Below, piece after piece: positions 52,937 to 60,610 of a DNA stretch of 64,000 bases. Below the pieces are notes generated by a model, which saw only the letters and a program-made list of their open reading frames with translations, had not been told where the DNA came from and did not search any database. The stretch is from Corynebacterium sp. MSK297 (GTDB lineage Bacteria > Actinomycetota > Actinomycetes > Mycobacteriales > Mycobacteriaceae), in NCBI RefSeq assembly GCF_030232885.1, contig NZ_JASPGD010000006.1:1-64000 (forward strand), written 5' to 3'. The first letter of the stretch is position 1. Each line of letters starts with the position of its first letter. A program made the position numbers and the translations under genes.

Positions 52937-55237
52937 ATGACTAACGCTGCAACCAAGATTGTGACTGACCCACAACCAACCACCGTGGAAGCTCCCGTGA
53001 AAAAGGCCGCGGTGATCGGTGCTGGTTCCATGGGCGCTGGTATCGCCGCACTGCTATCAAGTGCGGGCATCAAGGTCACACTGCTGGACATGGCCGACGA
53101 CGGCGAAACGCACGAGGAACGTAGCGCCCGCGCACACAAAGGAATTGAAACCCAGAAAAAGCGCAAGGGATTTGTGCACCCGAAGTTCGTGGAAAATATC
53201 TCAGCTGGAAATACCACTGACGACCTCGAGAAACTTACCGAGTGCGACTGGGTCGTGGAAGCCATTTTTGAAGACCTGGACGCTAAGCGTTCCCTCTATG
53301 AAACCGTCGCGCCGCACCTGAATGACCGGGCTATTTTGTCGTCGAATACCTCGACCATCCCGTTAGCGGAGCTGACCGCTCAGCTTTCCGACGATCTGTC
53401 CAGCCGCTTCGCCATCACCCACTTTTTCAACCCTCCGCGTGTGATGCGCCTGGTGGAAATCGTCGAAGGCGAGAAGACCAGCGAGAATACACTGAAAATT
53501 TTGAATGCTGCTGCAGAACAGCAGCTGGGCAAGGTCGTGGTGGATTGCCGTGATACTCCAGGCTTTATTGCTAACCGTCTGGGCTGTTTCTGGCTGGGTG
53601 CTGGTGCCGAGCTGGCCATGAAGCAGGGTGTGTCTTATGAGCTTGCCGACGCCGTGTTCTCCAAGCCATTCGGTATCCCGCGCACCGGTGTGTTCGGCTT
53701 GTTGGACTACATCGGTCTGCAACTGGTGAAGCCCATCTGGTCATCGCTGACCAACGCACTGCCGGAATCGGACAAGATGCACCAATTCAACCTGGAGAAA
53801 AACGACGTCATCAACGGCCTGGTAGAACGCGGGCTCACTGGACGCACCGGCGATGGCGGTTTCTACCAGGGCCGCGACAAGGTCATTCAAGATGACTTCA
53901 GCTATGGCGAGCGCCAAAAGCCGGAAGATCCTGCAACCAAGCACAAGGATGCTGCGTCGGTAATTGCAGAAGACAGCACCGGTGGCCGCTACGCACGCGA
54001 TCTGTTTGCCGCCACGCTGGGCTACTGCTTGGATACCGCAGAAGAAATCGCCGATACCGTCGAGCTGATGGATAAGGCCATGGTCCTAGGGTATGGCTGG
54101 AAACAGGGCCCATTCGCGCTGGCTGATTCCATTGGTCTGGACAAAGTCGCCGAGCTTTATGACGAAACCCCGGCCCTGCTGCAGGCTGCCATCAAGGCAG
54201 GTGGGTTCTACCCAGAGGTGGGCAAGGTACTGGCTACCGACGGCACCGTGTCCGAGACCAAGGACCGCGCCGGTGTGGTCACGGTCAAGGAACTGCTGGC
54301 ATCCGGCAAGGCCAAGACCGTGCGTGAGGCAGACAAGCTGAACGTCCACCTGCTGGATAACGGCGTCGCCATTCTAGATTTGCAAACACCGCTCAACTCT
54401 TTGAGTCAGGCTGCACTCAACGACGTGCGCGCCGTCGTCGATGATGCCGACAAACTGGGCATCAAAGCCTTGGTCATCGGCAACGACGAACAGCGCGCGT
54501 TTTCTGCAGGTGCCGATTTGAAGTCCATTGCTGAAGCAGGCGAAAGCGGCGATACCCAGCGCATCGATGATCTCGTGCGCAACGGTTCGCAGGTCATGCG
54601 CACGCTTCGCACCGCACCTTTCCCCGTTGTTGGCGCTGTACGTGGTGCTGCCCTGGGCGGCGGTTCCGAGCTATACCTTTCCTGTGACCGCGTGGTTGTC
54701 CACGCTGATACCAAGGTCGGTTTCCCAGAGCGTAATGTCGGACTGTTCCCGGCATGGTCCGGTACGGTGTCCTTGCTAGAGCGCATGCGTCATCTTTACG
54801 ACGATTACCACCAGCGCGCATTCAATGTGATTACCGATGCCAAGCCGCTGCCGAATATGTACTTCGCAGCTGATTACGGATTCATTCGTGAAGGCGATGC
54901 TATTTTGATGTCGCCGGATCACGTGCTGGGGTATGCCATTGAAAAGGCCGCCGAGATGATCGATGGTTATTCCCCCATCAATGAGGACAAGATCGCTCTG
55001 TACTCTGGTGACACCCCACTGGATGAAGGTTGGCCAATCGAGGGTATGACGGATAACGATCACGTCATCGCCCGCCAGCTGGCGAAGCACTTCACCGCTG
55101 CTGATGGTGTCAGTGAGCTGAGCTTCGATGACTTCGCGGACCGGGAAGTCGAACACGCGGTGCCACTGATTGCTATGCCAGCAAATGTGGAGCGTGCAAT
55201 GCACATGGCGAAAACCCGCAAACCGTTGAACAACTAA
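52937..55237 (+). CDS. fadB: Fused 3-hydroxyacyl-CoA dehydrogenase/enoyl-CoA hydratase, FadN type
   Basis: A 766-residue multifunctional beta-oxidation enzyme. The dehydrogenase comes first: NAD loop AVIGAGSMGAGIAALLSSAG (~residue 20), HFFNPPRVMRLVEIVEG, and GFIANRLGCFWLGAGA. The hydratase/isomerase comes last (from ~residue 475), with AFSAGADLKSIAEAG and the oxyanion-hole region VRGAALGGGSELYLSCD. E. coli FadB has the reverse order; this order is that of Bacillus FadN (YusL). ATG 52937 is two bases from the fadA stop. Confidence 0.92.
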   Translation: MTNAATKIVTDPQPTTVEAPVKKAAVIGAGSMGAGIAALLSSAGIKVTLLDMADDGETHEERSARAHKGIETQKKRKGFVHPKFVENISAGNTTDDLEKLTECDWVVEAIFEDLDAKRSLYETVAPHLNDRAILSSNTSTIPLAELTAQLSDDLSSRFAITHFFNPPRVMRLVEIVEGEKTSENTLKILNAAAEQQLGKVVVDCRDTPGFIANRLGCFWLGAGAELAMKQGVSYELADAVFSKPFGIPRTGVFGLLDYIGLQLVKPIWSSLTNALPESDKMHQFNLEKNDVINGLVERGLTGRTGDGGFYQGRDKVIQDDFSYGERQKPEDPATKHKDAASVIAEDSTGGRYARDLFAATLGYCLDTAEEIADTVELMDKAMVLGYGWKQGPFALADSIGLDKVAELYDETPALLQAAIKAGGFYPEVGKVLATDGTVSETKDRAGVVTVKELLASGKAKTVREADKLNVHLLDNGVAILDLQTPLNSLSQAALNDVRAVVDDADKLGIKALVIGNDEQRAFSAGADLKSIAEAGESGDTQRIDDLVRNGSQVMRTLRTAPFPVVGAVRGAALGGGSELYLSCDRVVVHADTKVGFPERNVGLFPAWSGTVSLLERMRHLYDDYHQRAFNVITDAKPLPNMYFAADYGFIREGDAILMSPDHVLGYAIEKAAEMIDGYSPINEDKIALYSGDTPLDEGWPIEGMTDNDHVIARQLAKHFTAADGVSELSFDDFADREVEHAVPLIAMPANVERAMHMAKTRKPLNN

Positions 55238-55460
55238 ATGGAATAACTCGCGCTACAGTTCGTTTGTCCAGCTCGTTGCTCAGTTTGGCATCCGCTTTGA
55301 TGCCCGAGCTTAACGCCCGGTGTGGTGCACGGCCCGCTGCCTAACTTGCTGCACTATTTCTTACACAACCCAGCTCCGGAGACGCAACGAGCAGGTTGGC
55401 GTAGCAGTAGGACAGTAGGGGGCTCGAGCAAAGGACTGAGTACAAAGGGCTAAGTAGCCA
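55238..55460. other. Downstream spacer with no gene
   Basis: No ORF with coding character or RBS on either strand, and no clear repeat. It separates the fadA-fadB operon from its terminator. Confidence 0.4.
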
Positions 55461-55491
55461 AAGACCGGCCAGATTCTTTCTGGCCGGTCTT
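55461..55491. terminator. Terminator between fadA-fadB and the fadE side
   Basis: AAGACCGGCCAG pairs with CTGGCCGGTCTT around ATTCTTT, a perfect 12-bp stem. It probably serves both the plus-strand fadA-fadB operon and the minus-strand fadE transcript. Confidence 0.8.
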
Positions 55492-55512
55492 CCGCTTGCT
55501 GGAGCTCTTTGT

Positions 55513-55738
55513 TTATAGTGGGCTTTCCCCTATTGCGTCGACACGTCGTAGCTTATCCAACCACTGTGCGCGCTGCTCCTCGGAGCCAAGCTGATTAAGC
55601 AGGCCAACGATCAACAGTCAGTGATCTTTGGGCGAATTTTCTGATTACAAAAAATTTGTGGATTTCCTGGAGCCGGGGGCGTTCGTCGTCACTAAGCCTG
55701 TCAGCGACGCCCAGGATATCCCCCGCTAGATATGGCAC
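55513..55738 (-). pseudogene. Remnant of a second acyl-CoA dehydrogenase
   Basis: The minus strand directly after fadE reads, from GTG 55738, VPYLAGDILGVADRLSDDER then PRLQEIHKFFV, which looks like the N-terminus of an acyl- or glutaryl-CoA dehydrogenase. The frame then degenerates and stops. In another frame, just before stop 55513, it reads GLLNQLGSEEQRAQWLDKLR then RVDAIGESPL, which matches the mid-domain motif GSEEQ...WL...IG..AL of the same family. About 60-70 intervening residues are gone. It is interpreted as a decayed paralogue deleted internally. No RBS is seen. Confidence 0.5.
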
Positions 55739-55743
55739 CGTGA

Positions 55744-56919
55744 TTATTTGAAGGCTCCCACGCCGGTGATCTTCTTACCGATGATCAACGACTGCACAGT
55801 ATCCGTACCCTCATAAGTGTGGTAGGCCTCAATATCAGCAAAGTGACGGGCAATGTTGTTATCCAGCAAAATACCGACACCACCCAGCATGTCACGCGCA
55901 TCCGCAGCAACTTTTCGCGCGCCACGGGTACAACGTAGCTTGTTGAAAGCAGCCTGCTCCGACGTAAGCTTACCCGCCGCATCCAGCTCCGCAATATGGC
56001 GGTTCAACAGCATCATTTCACTGAGCTCTAGCTGCATATTCACCAAACGCTGCTGGATGATCTGATTTTCCGAAAGACGACGACCGAACTGAATACGCTC
56101 ATCCACATATGCCCGGGCCTTTTCATAGCAACCAATGGCCGCACCCAAAGCGATCCAGGCAACACCTGTGCGCGTTGCCATCAGTACCGCGGCAGTATCC
56201 TTGAAAGTCTTAGCGTTGGCCAGCTGGTTTTCTGCGGGGACCCGGACATCGTTGAGTTTGATGTGGGCCTGGTGGATGGCACGCAGCGAAATCTTGTTCT
56301 CGATAACTTCCGCGTCATAACCCTCGGTGTCCTGTGGAACGATAAAGCCAGACACGTCGCCTTCTTCGGTGCGTGCCCACACAACCGTGATGTCACCGCC
56401 CTTACCCAGGCCGATCCATTTCTTTTCACCGTTGAGCACCCACTCGTCTCCATCTCGTACGGCAGAAGTTTCCAACGCGATTGAGTCCGAGCCGTGCTCT
56501 GGTTCCGTCAACGCGAAGGCACCAAGAACCTCACCTTTCGCCATCTTGGGCAGGTACTTATCCTTTTGCTCCTGCGAACCGCACATATCAATCGCACGCA
56601 TCGCTAAACCGGCCTGTACCGCCAGGATAGTGGCGACGGAACCATCTGTACGCGCGACATCCATCAGTGCCAGACCAGAGCCCAGATGTGAAAGGGTCTC
56701 GTGGCCTTCCACGTCCAAACCATCCGTGAGCAGGTCTTGCTTGGCAATCTCCGGTATCAGAGCAAAGGGGATTTCTGCGCGCTGCCAATAATCATTGATG
56801 ACGGCTTCAATTGGTTCCCGAAGACTGTATGCACGCTTCCATGCGTTGAGATCAGCTTCCGGTAAGTCATTGAAGACGCCAAGCAGGTCAGTACCGGCGG
56901 CAAGTGGGTTATTGGACAT
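55744..56919 (-). CDS. fadE: Acyl-CoA dehydrogenase
   Basis: A 391-residue FAD-dependent acyl-CoA dehydrogenase, first step of beta-oxidation. Motifs: GAFALTEPEHGSDSIALETS, WVLNGEKKWIGLGKGGDITV, and the C-terminal ARDMLGGVGILLDNNIARHF with AYHTYEGTDTV, where the Glu of YEGT corresponds to the catalytic base in the glutaryl/isovaleryl type. ATG 56919 lies 11 bases after GGAG; an ATG at 56955 overlaps the operator. It is transcribed away from the tetR gene and toward fadB, completing the pathway set. Confidence 0.92.
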   Translation of the reverse strand: MSNNPLAAGTDLLGVFNDLPEADLNAWKRAYSLREPIEAVINDYWQRAEIPFALIPEIAKQDLLTDGLDVEGHETLSHLGSGLALMDVARTDGSVATILAVQAGLAMRAIDMCGSQEQKDKYLPKMAKGEVLGAFALTEPEHGSDSIALETSAVRDGDEWVLNGEKKWIGLGKGGDITVVWARTEEGDVSGFIVPQDTEGYDAEVIENKISLRAIHQAHIKLNDVRVPAENQLANAKTFKDTAAVLMATRTGVAWIALGAAIGCYEKARAYVDERIQFGRRLSENQIIQQRLVNMQLELSEMMLLNRHIAELDAAGKLTSEQAAFNKLRCTRGARKVAADARDMLGGVGILLDNNIARHFADIEAYHTYEGTDTVQSLIIGKKITGVGAFK

Positions 56920-56939
56920 GGTTACAGTCACTCCTCCAA

Positions 56940-56955
56940 ACGAATATTCATTCAT
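56940..56955. promoter_or_regulatory. Probable TetR/FadR operator of fadE
   Basis: ACGAAT-ATTC-ATTCAT matches the fadA site in 15 of 16 arm-and-spacing positions when only arms are compared at 11 of 12. On the minus strand it lies just downstream of the -10, across the expected transcription start. Confidence 0.6.
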
Positions 56956-56959
56956 ATTA

Positions 56960-56988
56960 ATTGTGACTCACATCGCACTGATAGTCAA
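56960..56988 (-). promoter_or_regulatory. fadE promoter
   Basis: TTGACT (56988-56983) and CACAAT (56965-56960) are 17 bases apart on the minus strand. The spacer and -10 include the small palindrome TGTGAgTCACA. Confidence 0.5.
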
Positions 56989-57049
56989 GCAGAATGCACA
57001 CAACATTTTCTGACATGCTTAACTGTTATTGCACAACTGCTAGTGCGTT

Positions 57050-57085
57050 GCTTACAGTGCATGGCTTACAGTCCTTTGCTTACAG
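57050..57085 (+). repeat. 14-bp tandem repeats upstream of tetR
   Basis: GCTTACAG recurs at 57050, 57064 and 57078 with an exact 14-base period (units such as GCTTACAGTGCATG), and a weaker fourth unit follows. They fill the tetR promoter region. Confidence 0.75.
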
Positions 57086-57138
57086 CGCGTTACTACTAGC
57101 GCTTTGCCGCCAATGCGCCCGACTAGGAGATCACACCC

Positions 57139-57798
57139 ATGGCAAATCCGAAACGCCGAGCACAAATCGCCGAGGCCGCGATGCAGCTTTTCGACGAGCG
57201 CGGCTACCACGCAACCGGAATGGAAGACATTGCGGCCGTCGTCGGCATGCGTGCATCCAGCCTGTACAACCACTACCGCTCGAAACAGGAGGTGCTGGCT
57301 GATATCGCTGTCAGCTCCATGGAAGCCCTGCTACGTTTTCACGCCACCGGCTATTCACCGATGAAAACGAGTGCGGATAAGTTATTCGCCAGCATGAAAT
57401 ACCACACCATTTTCCATGCAGAGCAAGCCCGCCGGGCACGAATAGTCAATAGCGAAATTCGTGCGTTAGAAGAGCCAACGCGCTCGATTGTGGTGCAGAT
57501 GCGTCGTGATTACGTAGCTCGCTGGATGGCGATCGTGCGCGAAGGCATCGAATCTGGCGTGTTTGTGGCTGACGACGTCAAAATCGTGTCGTGGGCGCTG
57601 ATCGATATGGGTATCGGTGTCTCGCAGTGGTACGCCGACGGCGGGCGCCTGAGCAGTGAAGAGCTCGGGGATATGTATGGCCGCATTGCGCTGCGGCAGT
57701 TGTGCAAACCAGGCACTGATCCTTACACAGATTCGAGCTTATATACGCGCACAGAAAAAGAACCCACGGGCGAAACCGCAGGTTCTGATTTTTCTTAA
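57139..57798 (+). CDS. TetR-family regulator of fatty acid degradation (predicted)
   Basis: A 219-residue TetR protein. The helix-turn-helix is in the first ~55 residues (AMQLFDERGYHATGMEDIAA, then ASSLYNHYRSKQEVLADIAV). The ligand domain has the shape seen in acyl-CoA-responsive repressors such as KstR2 and FadR-type proteins, with a Trp/Tyr-rich end (GVSQWYADGGRLSSEEL). AGGAG lies nine bases before the ATG. Its divergent position to fadE and the shared inverted repeats at fadA and fadE argue that it represses beta-oxidation until acyl-CoA accumulates. Ligand unproven. It has no copy of the operator in its own promoter. Confidence 0.85.
   Translation: MANPKRRAQIAEAAMQLFDERGYHATGMEDIAAVVGMRASSLYNHYRSKQEVLADIAVSSMEALLRFHATGYSPMKTSADKLFASMKYHTIFHAEQARRARIVNSEIRALEEPTRSIVVQMRRDYVARWMAIVREGIESGVFVADDVKIVSWALIDMGIGVSQWYADGGRLSSEELGDMYGRIALRQLCKPGTDPYTDSSLYTRTEKEPTGETAGSDFS
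57759..57795 (+). terminator. Terminator overlapping the tetR 3' end
   Basis: AGAACC (57759-57764) pairs with GGTTCT (57781-57786), with additional CGG/CCG pairing inside, followed by GATTTTTCTT. The terminator lies within the last codons of tetR. Confidence 0.55.
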
Positions 57799-57817
57799 CA
57801 GGCTTTCAGCCCGCCGC

Positions 57818-58696
57818 TTATTTCCCGGCTTTGGCCAGCAAATCCAGTGCGCGTCGGTAGATCGGCGCGTCAACGTAATTGCCGGATTCCAGCTCTACAG
57901 CAGATTCTTTTTTCGCCACGGCTTCTTCAAATTTATCCACAGCCTCACGTGCCCAGGCAATCGCACTGTCCGAAGGCTTAAAGGCAGCAGTCACGATCTT
58001 GCACTGCGACGGGTGGATGCACAGCTTACCGCTAAAGCCCAGTGCACTGGCATAGTGCGTGGCATCGATAAGCCCGTCTTCATTCGCGACGTTGAAATAC
58101 GGGGTATCCACCGGCGGGGACAAACGATAAGCCACTGACGCAGTGGCCAGTGTGGAGCGTGCGAATAGCAGTGCGTCACGGTTGGAGTGATTCACACGCA
58201 ACTGCTCCGAATAATCACCAGCACCAAATGCCAACTGTGCAACGCCACGGGTAGAAGCAATTTCGGCAGCATTAACGATACCTCGTGCCGTTTCTACCAA
58301 CGCCACGATCGGCACCGGAGCTCCGTCGGAATCTTTCAACAGGTGCTTAGTTTCTGCCATTGCTTTCGACTCGTTAACCAACGGCTGCATCACAAAATCC
58401 AGTTGATCTGCCACTACCTGCAGCGCTTCCAGATCTTTCGGGTATTCCTGTGAGTTCACACCATTAATACGAACACCGATGAGCACCGGCTTATGTGCGG
58501 TAATGATATCCGGGTTTTGCCCAGACGAGTACTCGTCGATAAACGACACGATATTCTGCCGGGCACGCGCTTTGTTTTCTGGTGCACAGGAATCCTGCAG
58601 ATCAAACACGATCGAGTCGGTTCCACAATCAACGGCTTCTTGAAAGCCATCAGGGTGGTCACCGGGAACGAACAGAGGCGATACGAGTGAAATCAT
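57818..58696 (-). CDS. CitE-like HpcH/HpaI aldolase/lyase
   Basis: A 292-residue TIM-barrel lyase resembling CitE/CitE-like (citramalyl-CoA or malyl-CoA lyase) proteins. Signatures: VFDLQDSCAPENKARAR (the DLEDxV metal region, with Gln for Glu), VALVETARGI with the metal-binding Glu, QLAFGAGDYSEQL, and GFSGKLCIHPSQ. It probably cleaves a 3-hydroxyacyl-CoA such as citramalyl-CoA. TAGACT ends seven bases before the ATG, suggesting a leaderless mRNA. Convergent with tetR; a link to beta-oxidation is plausible but only positional. Confidence 0.82.
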   Translation of the reverse strand: MISLVSPLFVPGDHPDGFQEAVDCGTDSIVFDLQDSCAPENKARARQNIVSFIDEYSSGQNPDIITAHKPVLIGVRINGVNSQEYPKDLEALQVVADQLDFVMQPLVNESKAMAETKHLLKDSDGAPVPIVALVETARGIVNAAEIASTRGVAQLAFGAGDYSEQLRVNHSNRDALLFARSTLATASVAYRLSPPVDTPYFNVANEDGLIDATHYASALGFSGKLCIHPSQCKIVTAAFKPSDSAIAWAREAVDKFEEAVAKKESAVELESGNYVDAPIYRRALDLLAKAGK

Positions 58697-58703
58697 AACT
58701 TTG

Positions 58704-58709
58704 AGTCTA
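58704..58709 (-). promoter_or_regulatory. -10 hexamer TAGACT, leaderless start at 58696
   Basis: TAGACT ends seven bases before ATG 58696; no RBS is present. Confidence 0.55.
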
Positions 58710-58779
58710 CGTGAGGAAGATCAATAATATGGTGTTAGTGTCGGCCGCAGCCACACGCTGATCATGAATGTGCGGATCC

Positions 58780-58938
58780 TTAGTGCGCGTGGACCATCCG
58801 GATCAGGTTGCTGTCAATAATGTGCTCGTCGACACGTTCTGGTTGCAGTGCGCCTGCCACCAGTTGCTGGAATTGTGCTTCTTGCTGGCTCGAAAGCCCA
58901 CAGCCCGAGGCGGGCTGCTGTGAATCTGCATGCCACAT
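58780..58938 (-). CDS. Small hypothetical protein (52 residues)
   Basis: A short ORF starting MWHADSQQPASGCGLSSQQE and ending ERVDEHIIDSNLIRMVHAH. No family is recognised. It has no RBS, but TATGCT ends seven bases before the ATG, the same geometry as other leaderless genes here. The C-terminal half looks like a real soluble protein with alternating polar and hydrophobic residues. It is set between the CitE-like gene and the thiosulfate transporter on the same strand. Confidence 0.45.
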   Translation of the reverse strand: MWHADSQQPASGCGLSSQQEAQFQQLVAGALQPERVDEHIIDSNLIRMVHAH

Positions 58939-58945
58939 AGCCCTT

Positions 58946-58951
58946 AGCATA
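58946..58951 (-). promoter_or_regulatory. -10 hexamer TATGCT before the 52-residue ORF
   Basis: TATGCT ends seven bases before ATG 58938. Confidence 0.35.
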
Positions 58952-59031
58952 GCTGACATGAATTCATACGCGGGCTACGAGGCAGCTTGTCAGGCGGTAG
59001 CTACGAGTCAGCGGGTACCCGCTGACTTCGC

Positions 59032-60453
59032 CTAAGCAGCATTTTTCACAACGGTGATCTGCCAGCCAGCATCACCAGTGGCATGGAAATTCTCGATTGC
59101 GTGGCCTTCGTCGGCAGCCCATTGTGGGATCGTGTCAGTGGCTTGGGTGCAGTCGAAGTCGATCACCAGCCGGTCACCGTCTGCCAGGCTAGCCAGCACA
59201 TCTTTTGCCTCAACTAGCGGGAACGGACACACGGCACCGAGCGTATCCAGCGCATAACGCCGATGGCCCACCTCCCGCACTTTATCGGACTTGGAAGCAG
59301 ACTTCGGTTTTTCAAGAACGCCAGTGGCAACCCCACCAAAACTGAACTGTCGCTGAGATGCCCCCGCGCTGGAAAGAGTGTCATCATCAGGGTTAGCTCG
59401 GAAACCATGAATGGAATCACCAGTAGTTTTTGGTTTACCAGAGGTTTCAGCACCGGCAACTTCAGGCTTGAGCCACAGCTTTGCAGCCACACCCACGCCG
59501 AGAGCGATGAACAGCAAGGCTACCCAGCCTTGGAATCCAAACAATGCGGTTTGTACCATGCCATTGCCCACGGTGCAGCCTCCTGCCAGTGAAGCACCGA
59601 TCCCCATCATCGCACCACCAGGAATAGCAGTAAGCATCGACTTTTTATCCGGGATGCGGATGCGGAATTCACCGGCGACCTTCGCAGAAACAAATGCACC
59701 GGCCAGTAGACCAATCACCAACATGGTGCCCCAGTTAATTACGGAATTATCACCGGCGACCATCCACTGGAATATCGAGGCCGTCGGGCTGGTGATCCCC
59801 AGGCTACCTTCACGGCCAGCAGCGATCGATAACGGCCACGCAACAATAGCAAGCACACCAATCAGTGCACCTGCCGTATATAAACCAATCGATCGCTGGT
59901 ACCAGGGCCGATCCAAGGTAGCTTTCGGGCGGGCGCGATCTTTCGCAAGGAAATGACGTGCTAAGAAAAATGTCAGCAAGCTCAATCCAGCCACGAAAAT
60001 CCATGGACTCAATCCCAGCGCTTCCGGCACTGTCGTGGCATCAACGGTAGTCTCCGACATCCAATCATTAAATCCCGCCAGTGGACCGGTGCGCATCGCG
60101 GCGGCTGACAAACCGTAGAAAATCAAAGCAATACAGGAACCTACTAAACCCTCACCGCTGCGATACCAGGCACCCGATGCACAACCACCGGCCAAGACGA
60201 TGCCCAGACCGAAGATAAATCCGCCGACGATGACAGCCAGCGGTGCGAAACTGTCTGCAGTCACGTCCAACAGCCCCATGCTGGTCAACATCGCTAGTCC
60301 TAGAGCATGCACAGTAATCAGTATCAACAGTGAGGTGAACCCGCGCCAGGATTTCAGGAGGAAGATATCGCGCAGCATGCCAGTCACGCAATAGCGTCCG
60401 CGTTGCATCACGATGCCCATTAGGGCACCAATGCCAAGACCAGTCAGAATCAT
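59032..60453 (-). CDS. YeeE/YedE (TsuA-like) thiosulfate transporter fused to a TusA domain
   Basis: A 473-residue fusion. Residues 1-~345 form a YeeE/YedE sulfur-transport membrane domain with the conserved Cys motifs MQRGRYCVTGMLRD, LAGGCASGAWYRSGEG and LAGGCTVGNGM. After a ~50-residue linker the last ~75 residues are a TusA/SirA (YeeD, TsuB-like) sulfurtransferase domain, LDTLGAVCPFPLVEAKDVL, with the CPxP active-site Cys. In other bacteria these are two genes. The fusion should pass imported thiosulfate sulfur straight to the carrier Cys. AAAGGA lies seven bases before the ATG. Palindromes TAGTGtgCACTA (60474-60485) and CAGACTGGTCTG (60534-60545) lie upstream. Confidence 0.88.
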   Translation of the reverse strand: MILTGLGIGALMGIVMQRGRYCVTGMLRDIFLLKSWRGFTSLLILITVHALGLAMLTSMGLLDVTADSFAPLAVIVGGFIFGLGIVLAGGCASGAWYRSGEGLVGSCIALIFYGLSAAAMRTGPLAGFNDWMSETTVDATTVPEALGLSPWIFVAGLSLLTFFLARHFLAKDRARPKATLDRPWYQRSIGLYTAGALIGVLAIVAWPLSIAAGREGSLGITSPTASIFQWMVAGDNSVINWGTMLVIGLLAGAFVSAKVAGEFRIRIPDKKSMLTAIPGGAMMGIGASLAGGCTVGNGMVQTALFGFQGWVALLFIALGVGVAAKLWLKPEVAGAETSGKPKTTGDSIHGFRANPDDDTLSSAGASQRQFSFGGVATGVLEKPKSASKSDKVREVGHRRYALDTLGAVCPFPLVEAKDVLASLADGDRLVIDFDCTQATDTIPQWAADEGHAIENFHATGDAGWQITVVKNAA

Positions 60454-60473
60454 GGTGCTGTCCTTTCACTAGG

Positions 60474-60485
60474 TAGTGTGCACTA
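60474..60485. promoter_or_regulatory. Palindrome upstream of the thiosulfate transporter
   Basis: TAGTG-TG-CACTA, two five-base arms, 20 bases before the gene. Possible operator for sulfur regulation; no consensus is recognised. Confidence 0.3.
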
Positions 60486-60610
60486 GCTAGTTTCAGAGAC
60501 TAGCCCACCCCAAACTGACTCGTCTAAATTTTTCAGACTGGTCTGTCTATTAAATTCAAACACACCGATTCGTCGTTGATTTATTGACTAGAGTTCCCGC
60601 TGGATTGAGC

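Noticed and set aside
56962..56972. TGTGACTCACA as a GlxR (CRP-type) site
   Set aside because: The GlxR consensus has a 16-base frame (TGTGA-N6-TCACA); this palindrome has only one central base.
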